64,000 nucleotides of DNA from Oceanobacillus sp. HTM 045 (lineage in GTDB: Bacteria; Pseudomonadota; Alphaproteobacteria; Rhodobacterales; Rhodobacteraceae), in assembly GCA_009733745.1 (NCBI GenBank), contig WNWL01000002.1, positions 186,001 to 250,000 on the forward strand, read 5' to 3'. Position 1 is the stretch's first letter. Each line of letters begins with the position of its first letter. This document shows positions 1-8,965 of this stretch, one piece after another. The notes under the pieces are model-generated. The model was not told where the DNA came from and did no database searches. It was given only the letters and a program-made list of their open reading frames with translations. The position numbers and the translations under genes were made by a program.

Positions 1-1
1 C

Positions 2-703
2 CGGGCCATCGCGCAGGCGTTGGCCGACGCCGGGGCGGATGTGGTGATTTCCTCCCGCAAGGCCGATGCCTGCGAGGCCGTCGCCGCCGAGATCGGCCCC
101 AAGGCACATGCAATCGCATGCAACATCTCGCGCGACGACGAGGTGGACGCGCTGGTGGCCACCACGATGGATCGTTTGGGCCGGATCGACACGCTGGTCT
201 GCAACGCCGCGGTGAACCCCTATTTCGGGCCGTTCCTCGAAACCCCGGACGACGCCTTCGACAAGACCGTGCGCGTGAACATCCGCGCCAACATGCGGCT
301 CTGCCGCCTGGTGGTGCCGGTGATGGCGGCGCAGGGCGGCGGGAGCATCGTCATCGTCTCCTCCTACGCGGCGTTCAAGGGTACCGAGAATCTCGGCATC
401 TACGCCGTGACCAAGGCGGCCGACACGCAGATCGTGCGCAACCTCGCCGTGGCGCACGGGCCGCAGAACATCCGCGTCAACGCGATCGCCCCGGCGATCG
501 TCAAGACCGACTTCGCCCGCGCGCTCTGGGAGGATCCGGAGCGCGCCGAGAAGGCCGCGCGATCCTACCCGCTCCGCCGCCTCGGCGAGCCGGAGGACAT
601 CGCTGGAGCAGCCGTCTTCCTCGCCAGCCGCGCGGGGGCATGGACCACGGGGCAGACCTTCCTGATCGACGGCGGCGCCTCCGTGCAGTCGGAGACGAGC
701 TAG
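2..703 (+). CDS. SDR family oxidoreductase (5' truncated by window edge)
   Basis: Short-chain dehydrogenase/reductase; NAD(P)-dependent oxidation or reduction of an alcohol/carbonyl substrate, cytosolic. The reading frame is already open at base 2 (R-A-I-A-Q-A-L), which is the end of a Rossmann GxxxGIG segment, so the start codon and first ~15-20 residues lie outside the window. Visible SDR landmarks are the N-A-A motif after LVC, the catalytic Ser in VSSYAA, YAVTK (Tyr-x3-Lys) and a C-terminal TGQTFLIDGG typical of FabG-like members. Its TAG overlaps the TAG of the convergent bacteriophytochrome gene (shared bases 701-702), leaving no room for a terminator. The substrate cannot be read from the sequence. 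Confidence 0.9.
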   Translation, partial: RAIAQALADAGADVVISSRKADACEAVAAEIGPKAHAIACNISRDDEVDALVATTMDRLGRIDTLVCNAAVNPYFGPFLETPDDAFDKTVRVNIRANMRLCRLVVPVMAAQGGGSIVIVSSYAAFKGTENLGIYAVTKAADTQIVRNLAVAHGPQNIRVNAIAPAIVKTDFARALWEDPERAEKAARSYPLRRLGEPEDIAGAAVFLASRAGAWTTGQTFLIDGGASVQSETS

Positions 704-3267
704 CCCGGCGCCTTCAGCGCGACCGAGACCACGGTGCGAAGCTGTTCGAGCGTGTAGGGCTTCTTCAGCACCTCCACGCCCGGGTACCGGCTGGTCACTT
801 CCGTACTCCCGCCGTAGCCGGTGGCGAGGATGAAGCGCACGCCCTTCTCCGCCAGCCGCTGGGCCACGGGCACGGAGTCCTCGCCTCCGAGATTGACGTC
901 GAGCAGCGCGAAGCTGAACTCGTGCTCCTCGATCAGCCGCAGCGAGTCCTCAACGCTGCCGGCCAAATGGACCGCCTCGGCGCCGAGGTCCATCAGCATT
1001 TCCTCGGCATCCATCGAGATGATCATATTGTCATCGACCACCAGCGCGGTGCCCTCGATGCGCACGTCGACGGAGCCATTGTCCACGAGGACGATTTGCG
1101 GCGCCTCCTGCGCGCTCGCGCGCCGCACATGCTGGGCGGGAATGGTAAACTCCGCCTCCAGCCCGTCCGGCGCGTACTCGACCCGCGCCGATCCCTTCAG
1201 CTCGAACGGGATCGAATGCTCGATGATAGTTGTCCCAAAGCCCTTCCGGGTTGGCGGGGAAACCTTCGGACCGCCACGCTCGACCCAGCTGATCCGGAGG
1301 CTCCCGTCCGGCAGGAGCGACTTCGCCACGTCGACCACTCCGTCCTTGTCGCTCAGCGCGCCGTACTTGGCCGAGTTGGTCACCAGTTCGTGGAACACCA
1401 GCGCCATCGTCGTCAGCGAGCCCGGCGACAGCTCGACCGTGTCGCCCGTCAACCGGACCCTGTCGGCCCGCGCGTTGAGGAAGGCGCGGGTCTCGTTGTT
1501 CAGCATGTTCTCCAGCGGCACCCAGTCCCAGCGCTTCTCGGTCAACTGGTCATGGGCGCGCGAAAGGGCATAGATCCGCGCATCGAGCACGTCGCCGTAC
1601 TGCTCCACCGTGATCGCCTCGCCCCGGCTCTGCGATACCAGCGAGCGGATCAGGTTGAGGATGTTGCGCACCCGGTGGTTCAGCTCGGCGATCAGCAGTT
1701 CCTGCTGCTCGTGCGCGCGCTTGCGGCTCTGGTTGGCCTCGTCGGAGAGCTTGAGCACCACCTCCAGCAACGTGACCCGCAGCGCCTCGGCGGCGCGGAT
1801 CTCGGCGGGGCGCCACACGTCCGACTTGCCCTTCACCACCTCCTGCCACGCCTCGAAGCTCTTGCGCGGGGTCAGCCGGTCGCCGTTCGGCCCCGACGCG
1901 ACCGCCTTCTGCGGGTTCCCCGCCCAGGTGACGGAACGCGCGATCTCCTTGCGGAACAGCACGATGTAGTCGCGCGGCGTGCGCGACACCGGCAGGGCCA
2001 GCAGGCCGGCGGCACGGTCCACGAAGGCCACGCCTTTCGGATAGCGCGCCGCGATCTCGTCGGTCGCATAGATGCTGCCCGTCTCGGCGGTGTTGAGGAA
2101 GCGGGCGAGGCCAAGGAATTCCTCCTCGCTCGGGGCCGATCCGGTGGCGCGGTACTCGCCGTCCACGAAAATCGCCAGCCCGTCGAAGGCGATCACCTGC
2201 GCCAGCCGGTCGGAAACCACGTCGAAGGCGCTCGCCAGGTCGACCCCGCTGGAGACCTCGGCCATCAGCAGGTCGTGCAGGGCGCGGGCGCGCTCGACCT
2301 CCTGCAGCTCCGTCTCGGCCTCTAGCTGGGCGAGCTGGTAGTTGAAGAGCTGCGCGAACAGCTCGACCGCGCTGCGTTTCTCGTAGTCGATGTAATACGG
2401 CTCGCGGTGATGGCAGGCCAGCAGGCCCCAGAGCTCGCCCCGGCAGATGATCGAGACGGACAGCGAGGCCCGCACGCCCATGTTGCGCAGGTACTCCAGG
2501 TGGATCGGCGAGACCGCCCGCGTCACCGCCAGCGACAGGTCCAGCGGCTTGCCGTCCGGCCCGGCGATGGGGCGCACGGGCACCGGCTCACCATCCACGT
2601 CGCCGATCAGCCGCAGGAGGCTGCGCTTGTAGAGCTCGCGCGCCTGGGCGGGGATGTCGCTCGCGGGGTAGCGCAGCCCGAGATAGGACTCGATGCTGCC
2701 GGTACGGCTCTCGGCGATGACGCTGCCCGATCCGTCCGGTTCGAAGCGGTAGACCATGACCCGGTCGAGGCCGGTCAGCGCGCGAAGTCCCTTCGCCGCC
2801 TCCTGCGCCGCGCCTTCCACGCTGTCCTTCTCGCAGATCCGCCCGATCAGGGGCTGGACGAGTGCCATCTCGTCATGCCGCGCCGAGCCCGACTTGGGCT
2901 CGAACTCGATCACGATGTTGCGGCCCGACGCATGGATGGAGATGTCGAAAAGCTGCCCGTCGCCGCGCAGGTCGTAGCCGAACAGGCGCGCCGCCGCGCC
3001 GCCATGCGCGAGGAGCTGCATCCTGGTGCGCAACTCGTGCATCGCCTCCGGCCCGAAGAACTCGCGGAAAGGCGTGCCGATCATCTCCTCCGGGTCGAGC
3101 CCGAGCAGGCCGCGGCAGTTGTCCGACGCGAAGGTGACGATCCAGTCGCTCGACACCGCGATGAGGCAGCCGAACGCCTGGATATGCCCGAGGAACTGGA
3201 TCGGTTCCCGGTCACAATTGGTCAGGTCGACGCGAAACTCAACTGAAGCATCGTCGAATTGAACCAT
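700..3267 (-). CDS. bphP: Bacteriophytochrome hybrid histidine kinase with C-terminal receiver
   Basis: Red/far-red photoreceptor kinase, 855 residues. In order: N-terminal PAS with chromophore-binding Cys18 (N-C-D-R-E-P context); GAF with the phytochrome motif PASDIP (201-206); PHY region (about 320-500); HWE/HisKA_2-type dimerisation segment with the phospho-acceptor His near residue 531 (ELNHRVRNI); ATPase segment with HELVTNSAKYGA (~626); and a fused receiver domain (VVDD ~744, acceptor Asp790, Lys836). I chose ATG 3267 because AAGAGGA lies 6 nt upstream; an ATG two codons earlier abuts that site. The start lies inside the 3' end of the upstream heme oxygenase gene (29-nt overlap), so the chromophore-making enzyme and the apoprotein are co-translated. 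No HTH output is present; signalling must go through the internal receiver or another partner. Confidence 0.95.
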   Translation of the reverse strand: MVQFDDASVEFRVDLTNCDREPIQFLGHIQAFGCLIAVSSDWIVTFASDNCRGLLGLDPEEMIGTPFREFFGPEAMHELRTRMQLLAHGGAAARLFGYDLRGDGQLFDISIHASGRNIVIEFEPKSGSARHDEMALVQPLIGRICEKDSVEGAAQEAAKGLRALTGLDRVMVYRFEPDGSGSVIAESRTGSIESYLGLRYPASDIPAQARELYKRSLLRLIGDVDGEPVPVRPIAGPDGKPLDLSLAVTRAVSPIHLEYLRNMGVRASLSVSIICRGELWGLLACHHREPYYIDYEKRSAVELFAQLFNYQLAQLEAETELQEVERARALHDLLMAEVSSGVDLASAFDVVSDRLAQVIAFDGLAIFVDGEYRATGSAPSEEEFLGLARFLNTAETGSIYATDEIAARYPKGVAFVDRAAGLLALPVSRTPRDYIVLFRKEIARSVTWAGNPQKAVASGPNGDRLTPRKSFEAWQEVVKGKSDVWRPAEIRAAEALRVTLLEVVLKLSDEANQSRKRAHEQQELLIAELNHRVRNILNLIRSLVSQSRGEAITVEQYGDVLDARIYALSRAHDQLTEKRWDWVPLENMLNNETRAFLNARADRVRLTGDTVELSPGSLTTMALVFHELVTNSAKYGALSDKDGVVDVAKSLLPDGSLRISWVERGGPKVSPPTRKGFGTTIIEHSIPFELKGSARVEYAPDGLEAEFTIPAQHVRRASAQEAPQIVLVDNGSVDVRIEGTALVVDDNMIISMDAEEMLMDLGAEAVHLAGSVEDSLRLIEEHEFSFALLDVNLGGEDSVPVAQRLAEKGVRFILATGYGGSTEVTSRYPGVEVLKKPYTLEQLRTVVSVALKAPG

Positions 3268-3832
3268 CGACATTCCTCTTAGTCCGCTCTGCCCGGGTAA
3301 GTGCGAGCAGAAACACTTCGAAGATTCGCTTCGCATCCTCGACTACAGTCGCAGCGCGGACCCCGGCAATGTCATAAGACATAACCCCGCGAATAAAATT
3401 CTGCCATTCGCGTGGCCGCGCCGGGGCCGAGAAATAGGCGGAGGCCGCCCTCACGGCCGGATCCACGCTCGATTTCCAGTCCTTGTGGAGCACCCGCGCT
3501 CCCAGCCGCGAGCCGAGCACCACATAGTCCACCGCCAGCGGGTCGAACGCGGCCCGGGGCGTGGAAACCGGATCGGGCAACGCCACGCCCAGCCGCCCGA
3601 GGTCAACCGCGATCCGCGCGCGAAGGTCCTCGATCACGGGGGCCGATGACGCGCCCGCGCCGCCCTGCGCCGTCAGCGCGTCGAAGGCCAGCGCATGGGC
3701 GAGCAGGTGCACTTCCAGCCCCTCGCGCGTGGCGACGGGATGACGGGCCATACGCTCCTCGAGCCGCCGGTGCACGTCGCCGGTCTCCTCGCGCAGCCGG
3801 TCGCGCAATGTCTCGATGACGTTCCCGTCCAC
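3239..3832 (-). CDS. bphO: Bacteriophytochrome-associated heme oxygenase
   Basis: Opens heme to biliverdin IX-alpha, the chromophore of the downstream phytochrome. The 197-residue product begins with a helix carrying the proximal heme ligand (LREETGDVHRRLE, His21), the hallmark of bacterial heme oxygenases, and its length fits BphO/HmuO proteins. The frame stays open much further upstream (to 4360), but that extension is Pro/Arg-rich and unlike the family. GTG 3832, preceded by a GAGGGGGCGGCGAAG purine stretch, is the preferred start. It is first in a two-gene bphO-bphP operon, as in other phytochrome-bearing alphaproteobacteria. Confidence 0.88.
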   Translation of the reverse strand: MDGNVIETLRDRLREETGDVHRRLEERMARHPVATREGLEVHLLAHALAFDALTAQGGAGASSAPVIEDLRARIAVDLGRLGVALPDPVSTPRAAFDPLAVDYVVLGSRLGARVLHKDWKSSVDPAVRAASAYFSAPARPREWQNFIRGVMSYDIAGVRAATVVEDAKRIFEVFLLALTRAERTKRNVDGSIRRCFS

Positions 3833-4301
3833 GCTCTTCGCCGCCCCCTCGACTTCCCCTCGCCGGCGCCCGAACGGGTGCACGGCCGCCCCGGCACGGG
3901 ACGACGGCTTTTCCGGCAGGCGCAACGCCGCCGCAACCCGTTTCTGCGTTCTGCAGGAGATTTGCCGCCCCTCGGCAGCCGGGTGGACGCGCCGGCAAGC
4001 CGGACAAAAACCGCCAGTTGCGACAACTGATCTTCGAATCGGTCCGAAATCAACCGTATTGAGGCCCGCAGGCGCAATCAAGACGGCGATACCGGGGGCG
4101 GCACCGGGGGTGTTTCTGCAGGTGACTGCGAAGGCCGGGCCTCTCTTCCTGACGCTACTTCCTCCTGGCCGCGCGGGAACCGCGCCAGCCGTGGCATCTG
4201 GACGTTTCAACGGTCCCATGATCTCCTTCTGTCGGTCGAGACTTCGGGCGGAAGGGCGCAAGGTGGTCCTGTCGGAGAACGAAACGAGGGAACTGCACGT
4301 C
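3833..4301. other. Intergenic region between divergent bphO and a Crp/Fnr gene
   Basis: A 469-nt divergent spacer. No convincing gene is seen; open frames here are Arg/Pro-rich extensions of the flanking genes. It must contain both promoters. The one clear signal is the 15-bp palindrome at 4015-4029, listed separately. Confidence 0.5.
4015..4029. promoter_or_regulatory. 15-bp palindrome, candidate operator
   Basis: CAGTTG-CGA-CAACTG: perfect 6-bp arms around a 3-nt centre, in an AT-richer patch of the spacer between bphO and the Crp/Fnr-family gene. It could be a binding site for the adjacent regulator; no experimental analogue is claimed. Confidence 0.4.
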
Positions 4302-5060
4302 ATGAGCCGCGCCGTGCTGCGCAAGCTTGGTGGCTTTCTCGATCTAAGCGGCGGGATCATCGCGCTGTTCGACGAAATCTGCCGCGAGCGGGTCGAGTTC
4401 CCGGCGCAGTCGATGCTGGTGCAGCAGGGCGGCGACTACTCGGATGTGTGGCTGCTCGACAGCGGCTGGGTGACCCGCTCGCGCCACATGGAGGACGGCA
4501 CGAGGCAGATCGTCAACATGGCGATCCCCGGCGATTTCATCGCGCTGAACGCGCTCCTGTTCGCCTCCTCCGACTTCGAGCTGTCCGCCAAGACGGATGT
4601 GGTCGCCTTCCGGTTCGACGCGGGCGAGTTGGGCCGCGCGCTGGCGGTGGACCCGAGGCTCTCGGCCGCGCTCTTCTGGGTCAACGCGCACGAGGAAAGC
4701 ATGCTCGCCGAGCGGATCGTGTCGCTCGGGCGACGCTCCGCCCGGCAGCGGGTCGCGCATGTCCTCTGCGAATTCGTCGCCCGGCTGGAGATCATCGGCA
4801 TCGAGGATCCGGAGCGCGTCGCGATCCCGATCTCGCAGACCGACTTCTCCGACATCCTCGGCATCTCGCTGGTCCACACCAACAAGACCCTGCGCGCGCT
4901 GGAGCGCGACAACGTCATCACCTTCCGCAACGCGGTGCTGATGGTGCTCGACCGCGCACGGCTCGAGGCGGAGGCGGGGTTCGAGGCCGGCTACCTCCAC
5001 TTCACGCGGCGCACCGACCGGAGGGTCGGGCACCACGCGCCGCCGCTGCGCGAAGTCTGA
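4302..5060 (+). CDS. Crp/Fnr family transcriptional regulator
   Basis: DNA-binding regulator, 252 residues from ATG 4302 (GAGGG lies upstream; the frame extends further 5' but is low-complexity). The N-terminal half is a cNMP-binding-type beta-roll (VQQGGDYSDVWLLDSGWVTRS, then PGDFIALNALLF). A long dimerisation helix follows, then a winged helix with a recognition helix near FSDILGISLVHTNKTLRALERD. The roll lacks the PRSA/RTA phosphate-binding signature and there is no N-terminal Cys cluster for an Fe-S centre, so the effector is unlikely to be cAMP or O2. It diverges from bphO-bphP, hinting at light- or stress-linked control, but that is inference. Confidence 0.88.
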   Translation: MSRAVLRKLGGFLDLSGGIIALFDEICRERVEFPAQSMLVQQGGDYSDVWLLDSGWVTRSRHMEDGTRQIVNMAIPGDFIALNALLFASSDFELSAKTDVVAFRFDAGELGRALAVDPRLSAALFWVNAHEESMLAERIVSLGRRSARQRVAHVLCEFVARLEIIGIEDPERVAIPISQTDFSDILGISLVHTNKTLRALERDNVITFRNAVLMVLDRARLEAEAGFEAGYLHFTRRTDRRVGHHAPPLREV

Positions 5061-5066
5061 CCCCGC

Positions 5067-5660
5067 TCAGGCCGGCGGCGCGGCGATCAGGAGGCAGGCC
5101 CCGAGCAGCCGCCGGGCGTCGTCGAAGACCGGCGGGCGTTCGCCGCGCCAGCGCTCGATCAGCCGGCAGGCCGGGCGCTCTCCCCGCTCCAGCGCCTCCA
5201 GCGCCGCGCCCGCCTCGGCCACGAAACCCGCCATCCGCGTGCGCCAGTTGGCGAGGTAGGCGTCGCGGTGCCGCAGCTCCATCCGCAGGTGGAACAGCGA
5301 ACTCCGCGCGCGCGGCGCGGGCTGGATGCGCTCGATCAGGCCCGGCACCTCCGCCCAGAGCCGGATCGCGCGGGCATAGAGCTTCCGCGCCCGCGCCTCC
5401 CGCCCCGCCAGCCGTGCGGCCATCGCGGCATTGGCGAGGCTGGTCGCCCGACGCGGGTCGCCCCGGCGCAGCCGGAACGCGGCCAGCCACCGCGCCCGCC
5501 GCCAGAGCCGCGCGGCCGCTACCGCGTCTCCCGCGCGGAACGCCTCGTGCGCCGCCTCCTGCATCCGCTCCCAGCGCAATTCCGCCGACGACCACCCCGC
5601 CGCCTTCGCGGCCCGGGCGTCAGATGCCGAGATAGGCGGCGCGGACATGGTCGTTGTCAT
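5067..5660 (-). CDS. Hypothetical TPR-like helical protein downstream of livF
   Basis: About 197 residues, Ala/Arg-rich and entirely helical. Repeated A-x2-A-x2-LWRRARWLAAFRLR-type helices (ca. 45-120) resemble tetratricopeptide helices but are degenerate. No signal peptide or catalytic motif is seen. The proposed ATG 5660 (an alternative ATG is at 5648) overlaps the last ~40 nt of livF, so it is probably translated as the last gene of the transporter operon. Function unknown; a scaffold or accessory role is only a guess from the fold and position. Confidence 0.6.
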   Translation of the reverse strand: MTTTMSAPPISASDARAAKAAGWSSAELRWERMQEAAHEAFRAGDAVAAARLWRRARWLAAFRLRRGDPRRATSLANAAMAARLAGREARARKLYARAIRLWAEVPGLIERIQPAPRARSSLFHLRMELRHRDAYLANWRTRMAGFVAEAGAALEALERGERPACRLIERWRGERPPVFDDARRLLGACLLIAAPPA

Positions 5661-6327
5661 GCAGCTCATCCGCAGGGCCCTCCAGTGCAACCGAGCCGAC
5701 TTCCAGCACATAGGCATAGTCGGCGAGGTCCAGTGCCAGTTCGGCGTTCTGCTCCACCAGCAGCACCGTCACGCCGTCGCGGCTGATCTCCTCGATGATC
5801 CGGGCGATCTCCTCGACGATGATCGGCGCGAGGCCCATGCTCGGCTCGTCCATCAGCAGCAGTTTCGGCTTCGCCATCAGCGCCCGGCCGATGGCGAGCA
5901 TCTGCTGCTCGCCGCCCGACATGGTCTTGGCAAGCTGGCCCCGCCGCTCGCGCAGCCGCGGGAAGCGGGCGTAGACAGCCTCCAGGTCCGCCTCCACGGC
6001 CGGCTTGTCGCGCCGCAGGAAGGCCCCGGTGCGCAGGTTCTCCGCCACCGTCAGGTCGGGGAATATCCGCCGCCCCTCCGGCACATGGGCGATGCCGCGC
6101 CCGACGATCCGGTGCGCCGGCATCCGGTCGATCCGGTCGCCCGCAAAGCGGATCTCGCCCGACTTCACCGGCGCGATGCCGGAGATCGCCCGCAGCGTGG
6201 TGGACTTGCCGGCCCCGTTGGCGCCGACGATGGCGACGATCCGGCCCTCGTCCACCCGCATCGAGATGCCCCGCACCGCGGAGACCTTGCCGTAGGAGAC
6301 GGCGACGTTGTCGAGCTCAAGAAACAT
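5620..6327 (-). CDS. livF: Branched-chain amino acid-type ABC transporter ATPase LivF
   Basis: Second ATPase of a HAAT-family importer, 235 residues, hydrolysing ATP at the cytoplasmic face. Walker A GANGAGKST, Q-loop region, signature MSGGEQQ and Walker B LLLMDEP are intact, and the short form ending in a YLGI-like tail is typical of LivF. It overlaps livG by 11 nt. Substrate specificity resides in the periplasmic binding protein encoded at the head of the operon, so leucine transport should not be assumed. Confidence 0.93.
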   Translation of the reverse strand: MFLELDNVAVSYGKVSAVRGISMRVDEGRIVAIVGANGAGKSTTLRAISGIAPVKSGEIRFAGDRIDRMPAHRIVGRGIAHVPEGRRIFPDLTVAENLRTGAFLRRDKPAVEADLEAVYARFPRLRERRGQLAKTMSGGEQQMLAIGRALMAKPKLLLMDEPSMGLAPIIVEEIARIIEEISRDGVTVLLVEQNAELALDLADYAYVLEVGSVALEGPADELHDNDHVRAAYLGI

Positions 6328-7084
6328 GACGCGCCCCGCCGAGATAGGCCTCGATCACGTCCGGGTGGCTGCGGATCTCGGCCGGGCCGCCCTCCGCCAG
6401 CAGCTTGCCGAAGCTCATGCAGGTGATCCGGTCGCACAGCCCCATGATCGCGTGCATGTCGTGCTCCACGATCAGGATGGTGACACCACTGTCGCGCAGC
6501 TTGCGCATCAGCTCCATCATCCGCGTGGTCTCCTCCGGGTTCATCCCGGTGAAGGGCTCATCCAGCAGCACCACGTCCGGGTGCGCGGCATAGGCGATGG
6601 CCATGCCGAGCGCGCGCTGGTGGCCATGCGCCAGGTCCCCCGCGCGCTCGCCGCGGAGCCCTTCGAGGCCGAAGAACTCCAGCGCCTCGACCGCGCGGGC
6701 ATATGCCCCGCGCCGGTCCTCCCGGTCCCAGCCGACGATGGCGGCAAAGACGTTCGGGCGGAACGCCATGTGCGTGCCCATCAGCGCGTTCTCAAGCACG
6801 GTCATCTCGGCAAAGAGCGTGGAGTGCTGGAAGGTCCGGATCACCCCGCGCCGCGCCACCTCGTGCATCGAGAGACCCGAGATGACCTCTCCCCGCAGCC
6901 GCACCTCGCCGCCGGAGGGGCGGTAGAAGCCCGAGATGGCGTTGAAGGTGGTGGTCTTGCCCGCGCCGTTCGGCCCGATCAGCCCGTGGATCGCGCCATG
7001 CTCGACCGTGAAGCTCAGCCCGTCCACCGCGGTCAATCCGCCGAAGCGCATGGTGAGGCGGTCGATCTCCAGGAACGGGTTCAT
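6317..7084 (-). CDS. livG: Branched-chain amino acid-type ABC transporter ATPase LivG
   Basis: First ATPase of the HAAT importer, 255 residues. Walker A GPNGAGKTT and Walker B VVLLDEPFTGMNPEE are present, with the LivG-type C-terminal extension. The usual LSYG signature is replaced by LAHGHQRAL, a mild deviation. ATG 7084 overlaps the livM TGA (ATGA coupling). A longer frame upstream is only antisense-like extension through livM. Confidence 0.93.
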   Translation of the reverse strand: MNPFLEIDRLTMRFGGLTAVDGLSFTVEHGAIHGLIGPNGAGKTTTFNAISGFYRPSGGEVRLRGEVISGLSMHEVARRGVIRTFQHSTLFAEMTVLENALMGTHMAFRPNVFAAIVGWDREDRRGAYARAVEALEFFGLEGLRGERAGDLAHGHQRALGMAIAYAAHPDVVLLDEPFTGMNPEETTRMMELMRKLRDSGVTILIVEHDMHAIMGLCDRITCMSFGKLLAEGGPAEIRSHPDVIEAYLGGARHVS

Positions 7085-8049
7085 GGCTCCACCCTCCGCG
7101 GCTTCACCAGCTTCTGCACCAGGCTCTCCAGCCCCTTCGGCAGGAACAGGATCGAGAGGATCAGCACCGCGCCGTAGATCAGCGGGCGCATCTGCTCGAA
7201 GCCCATCTCGCGCAGCACGATCTCGTTCAGCACGGTGAGCGCGATGCAGCCCATCAGCGGCCCGTAGAAGGTCGCCGTGCCGCCGACGATGGTCCAGGTC
7301 AGCACGAAGACCATGGTCTCGACGTCGAAGCCGTTGGGGTTGATGGTGCCGATGTAATGCGCCCCCAGCGCCCCCGCGAGCCCGGCGAAACCGGAGGCGA
7401 CCACGAAGGCCAGCGTCCGGTAGGCGCGCACGTTCACGCCCGCCGACTGGGCCAGCTTGTCCTGCCAGTGCACCGCGTGGAAGGTCAGGCCGACCGGCGA
7501 GCGCTCGATCCGCCAGAGCAGCCAGAGGCAGAGCGCGACCACCGCGCCGGCGAAGTAGTAGTAGCTGACCGGCTCGAAGAAATCGAAGTCCCAGATGCCG
7601 ATCGAGAAGTCCGGCATCGGGTCGATCCCCTTGATCCCCTTCGGCCCGCCGAACGGCTCGCGGAACCGCTTCCAGAGCAGGCGGATGATCTCGCCCGCCG
7701 CGAAGCTGCCGATCAGGAAGTAGAACCCCTTCATCCGGAACAGCGGGTAGGAGAGCCCCATCGCGATCAGCGCCGAGGTGCAGGCGCCGAGCAGCATCGA
7801 GACCGGCACCGGGATGCCAAGCTCCTTGGTGTAGAGCGCCGAGGCGTAGGCGCCGACTCCGACGATGACGACATGGCCGAGCGACCACTCGCCGGTCAGC
7901 GTCAGCAGCCGGTAGGAGGCCACCACCAGCAGGTTGATCGTCATGAAGACGAGGATTTCCTGCTGCGAGAAGCTGAGCGCATGCGGCAGGGCGACCAGCA
8001 CGGCCGCCACTGCGGCCCAGAGGATGACGAGCAGCACGGTCCTAGGCAC
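7081..8049 (-). CDS. livM: Branched-chain amino acid-type ABC transporter permease LivM
   Basis: Inner-membrane permease subunit, 322 residues with about eight to ten hydrophobic segments. The BPD_transp_2 hallmark is visible around GEWSLGHVVIVGVGAYASAL, and GGTATFYGPLMGC is characteristic of LivM. It overlaps livH by 8 nt and livG by 4 nt. It forms the translocation pore with LivH. Confidence 0.93.
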   Translation of the reverse strand: MPRTVLLVILWAAVAAVLVALPHALSFSQQEILVFMTINLLVVASYRLLTLTGEWSLGHVVIVGVGAYASALYTKELGIPVPVSMLLGACTSALIAMGLSYPLFRMKGFYFLIGSFAAGEIIRLLWKRFREPFGGPKGIKGIDPMPDFSIGIWDFDFFEPVSYYYFAGAVVALCLWLLWRIERSPVGLTFHAVHWQDKLAQSAGVNVRAYRTLAFVVASGFAGLAGALGAHYIGTINPNGFDVETMVFVLTWTIVGGTATFYGPLMGCIALTVLNEIVLREMGFEQMRPLIYGAVLILSILFLPKGLESLVQKLVKPRRVEP

Positions 8050-8911
8050 GGTCGGCGGTCCCGAACAGGCCGGTGGGCTTTACGATCAGCACCACCAGCA
8101 TCAGCGACAGGCCGACTATGTCGGCGATCACCCCGTCCCAGAAGGTCGTCACCAGCGTGTGCACGAAGGCATAGGCGACCGAGGCGACCACCGCGCCCTC
8201 CAGCGAGCCGACCCCGCCGACGATGATGACGATGAACGCGGTCACGATGACCGAGTGGCCCATGTGCGGGTTCACCGACACAAGCGGCGCGGTCAGCGCC
8301 CCGGCCACGCCCGCGAGCCCTGCGCCGATGAACATCGCGATCCGCGCGGTCTGGCCGATGGAAATGCCCTGCAGCGCCGCCGCCTCCGCGTCCTGCGCCG
8401 AGGCCCGCAGCGCCCAGCCGAACCGGGTGCGCTTCAGGAAGTACCATAGCGCCCCGAGCAGCACGACCGCCGCGACGATGACGTAGAGCCGCGACATCGG
8501 CAGGCGGACCTTCTCGGAGAAGGCGATCACCTCCTGCGTCACCGGCGGGATGTGCTCCATCCGCACGCCGAAGCCCATCACCGCGGTCGCCTGCAGGATC
8601 ATCAGGAAACCGATGGAGGCCACCAGCCCGCCCAGCGGGTTGTCCCGCAAGGGCCGGAACAGCGCGAACTCCATCAGCAGCCCGAGCAGGCCGACGAAGC
8701 CGAGCCCCGCCGCGACCGCGAGCAGGAACGGCGCGCCCCCGCCCGCGTAGAGGGCGACCACGACGTAGGCGCCCGCCATGAACAGCTCGCCATGGGCGAA
8801 GTTCACCACGCCCATGACGCCGAAGATCAGCACGAGGCCCACGGCGACGAGCGATATGTAGCTCGCCGCGTAGAGCGCGTTCAGCCCGGTCTGGGCCAGG
8901 AGATCAAACAT
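8042..8911 (-). CDS. livH: Branched-chain amino acid-type ABC transporter permease LivH
   Basis: Inner-membrane permease, 289 residues. It shows the LivH N-terminal pattern LNALYAASYISLVAVGLVLIFGVMG, followed by VNFAHGELFMAGAY, and the later GGVGSLEGAVVA segment that contacts the ATPase. It sits 54 nt after the binding-protein gene, across a GC-rich hairpin that may set the usual excess of binding protein over permease. Confidence 0.93.
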   Translation of the reverse strand: MFDLLAQTGLNALYAASYISLVAVGLVLIFGVMGVVNFAHGELFMAGAYVVVALYAGGGAPFLLAVAAGLGFVGLLGLLMEFALFRPLRDNPLGGLVASIGFLMILQATAVMGFGVRMEHIPPVTQEVIAFSEKVRLPMSRLYVIVAAVVLLGALWYFLKRTRFGWALRASAQDAEAAALQGISIGQTARIAMFIGAGLAGVAGALTAPLVSVNPHMGHSVIVTAFIVIIVGGVGSLEGAVVASVAYAFVHTLVTTFWDGVIADIVGLSLMLVVLIVKPTGLFGTADRA

Positions 8912-8933
8912 TCCGGATATCCAGCAAGGTCGG

Positions 8934-8955
8934 GGCGGCGCCCGGGGGCGCCGCC
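8934..8955 (-). promoter_or_regulatory. Intercistronic GC hairpin between binding protein and livH
   Basis: GGCGGCGCC-cggg-GGCGCCGCC: nine perfect G/C pairs with a 4-nt loop, no T-run. Such structures after a periplasmic binding protein gene commonly stabilise the upstream mRNA or partly terminate transcription, giving more binding protein than permease. Confidence 0.6.
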
Positions 8956-8965
8956 ATGCGCGCGA

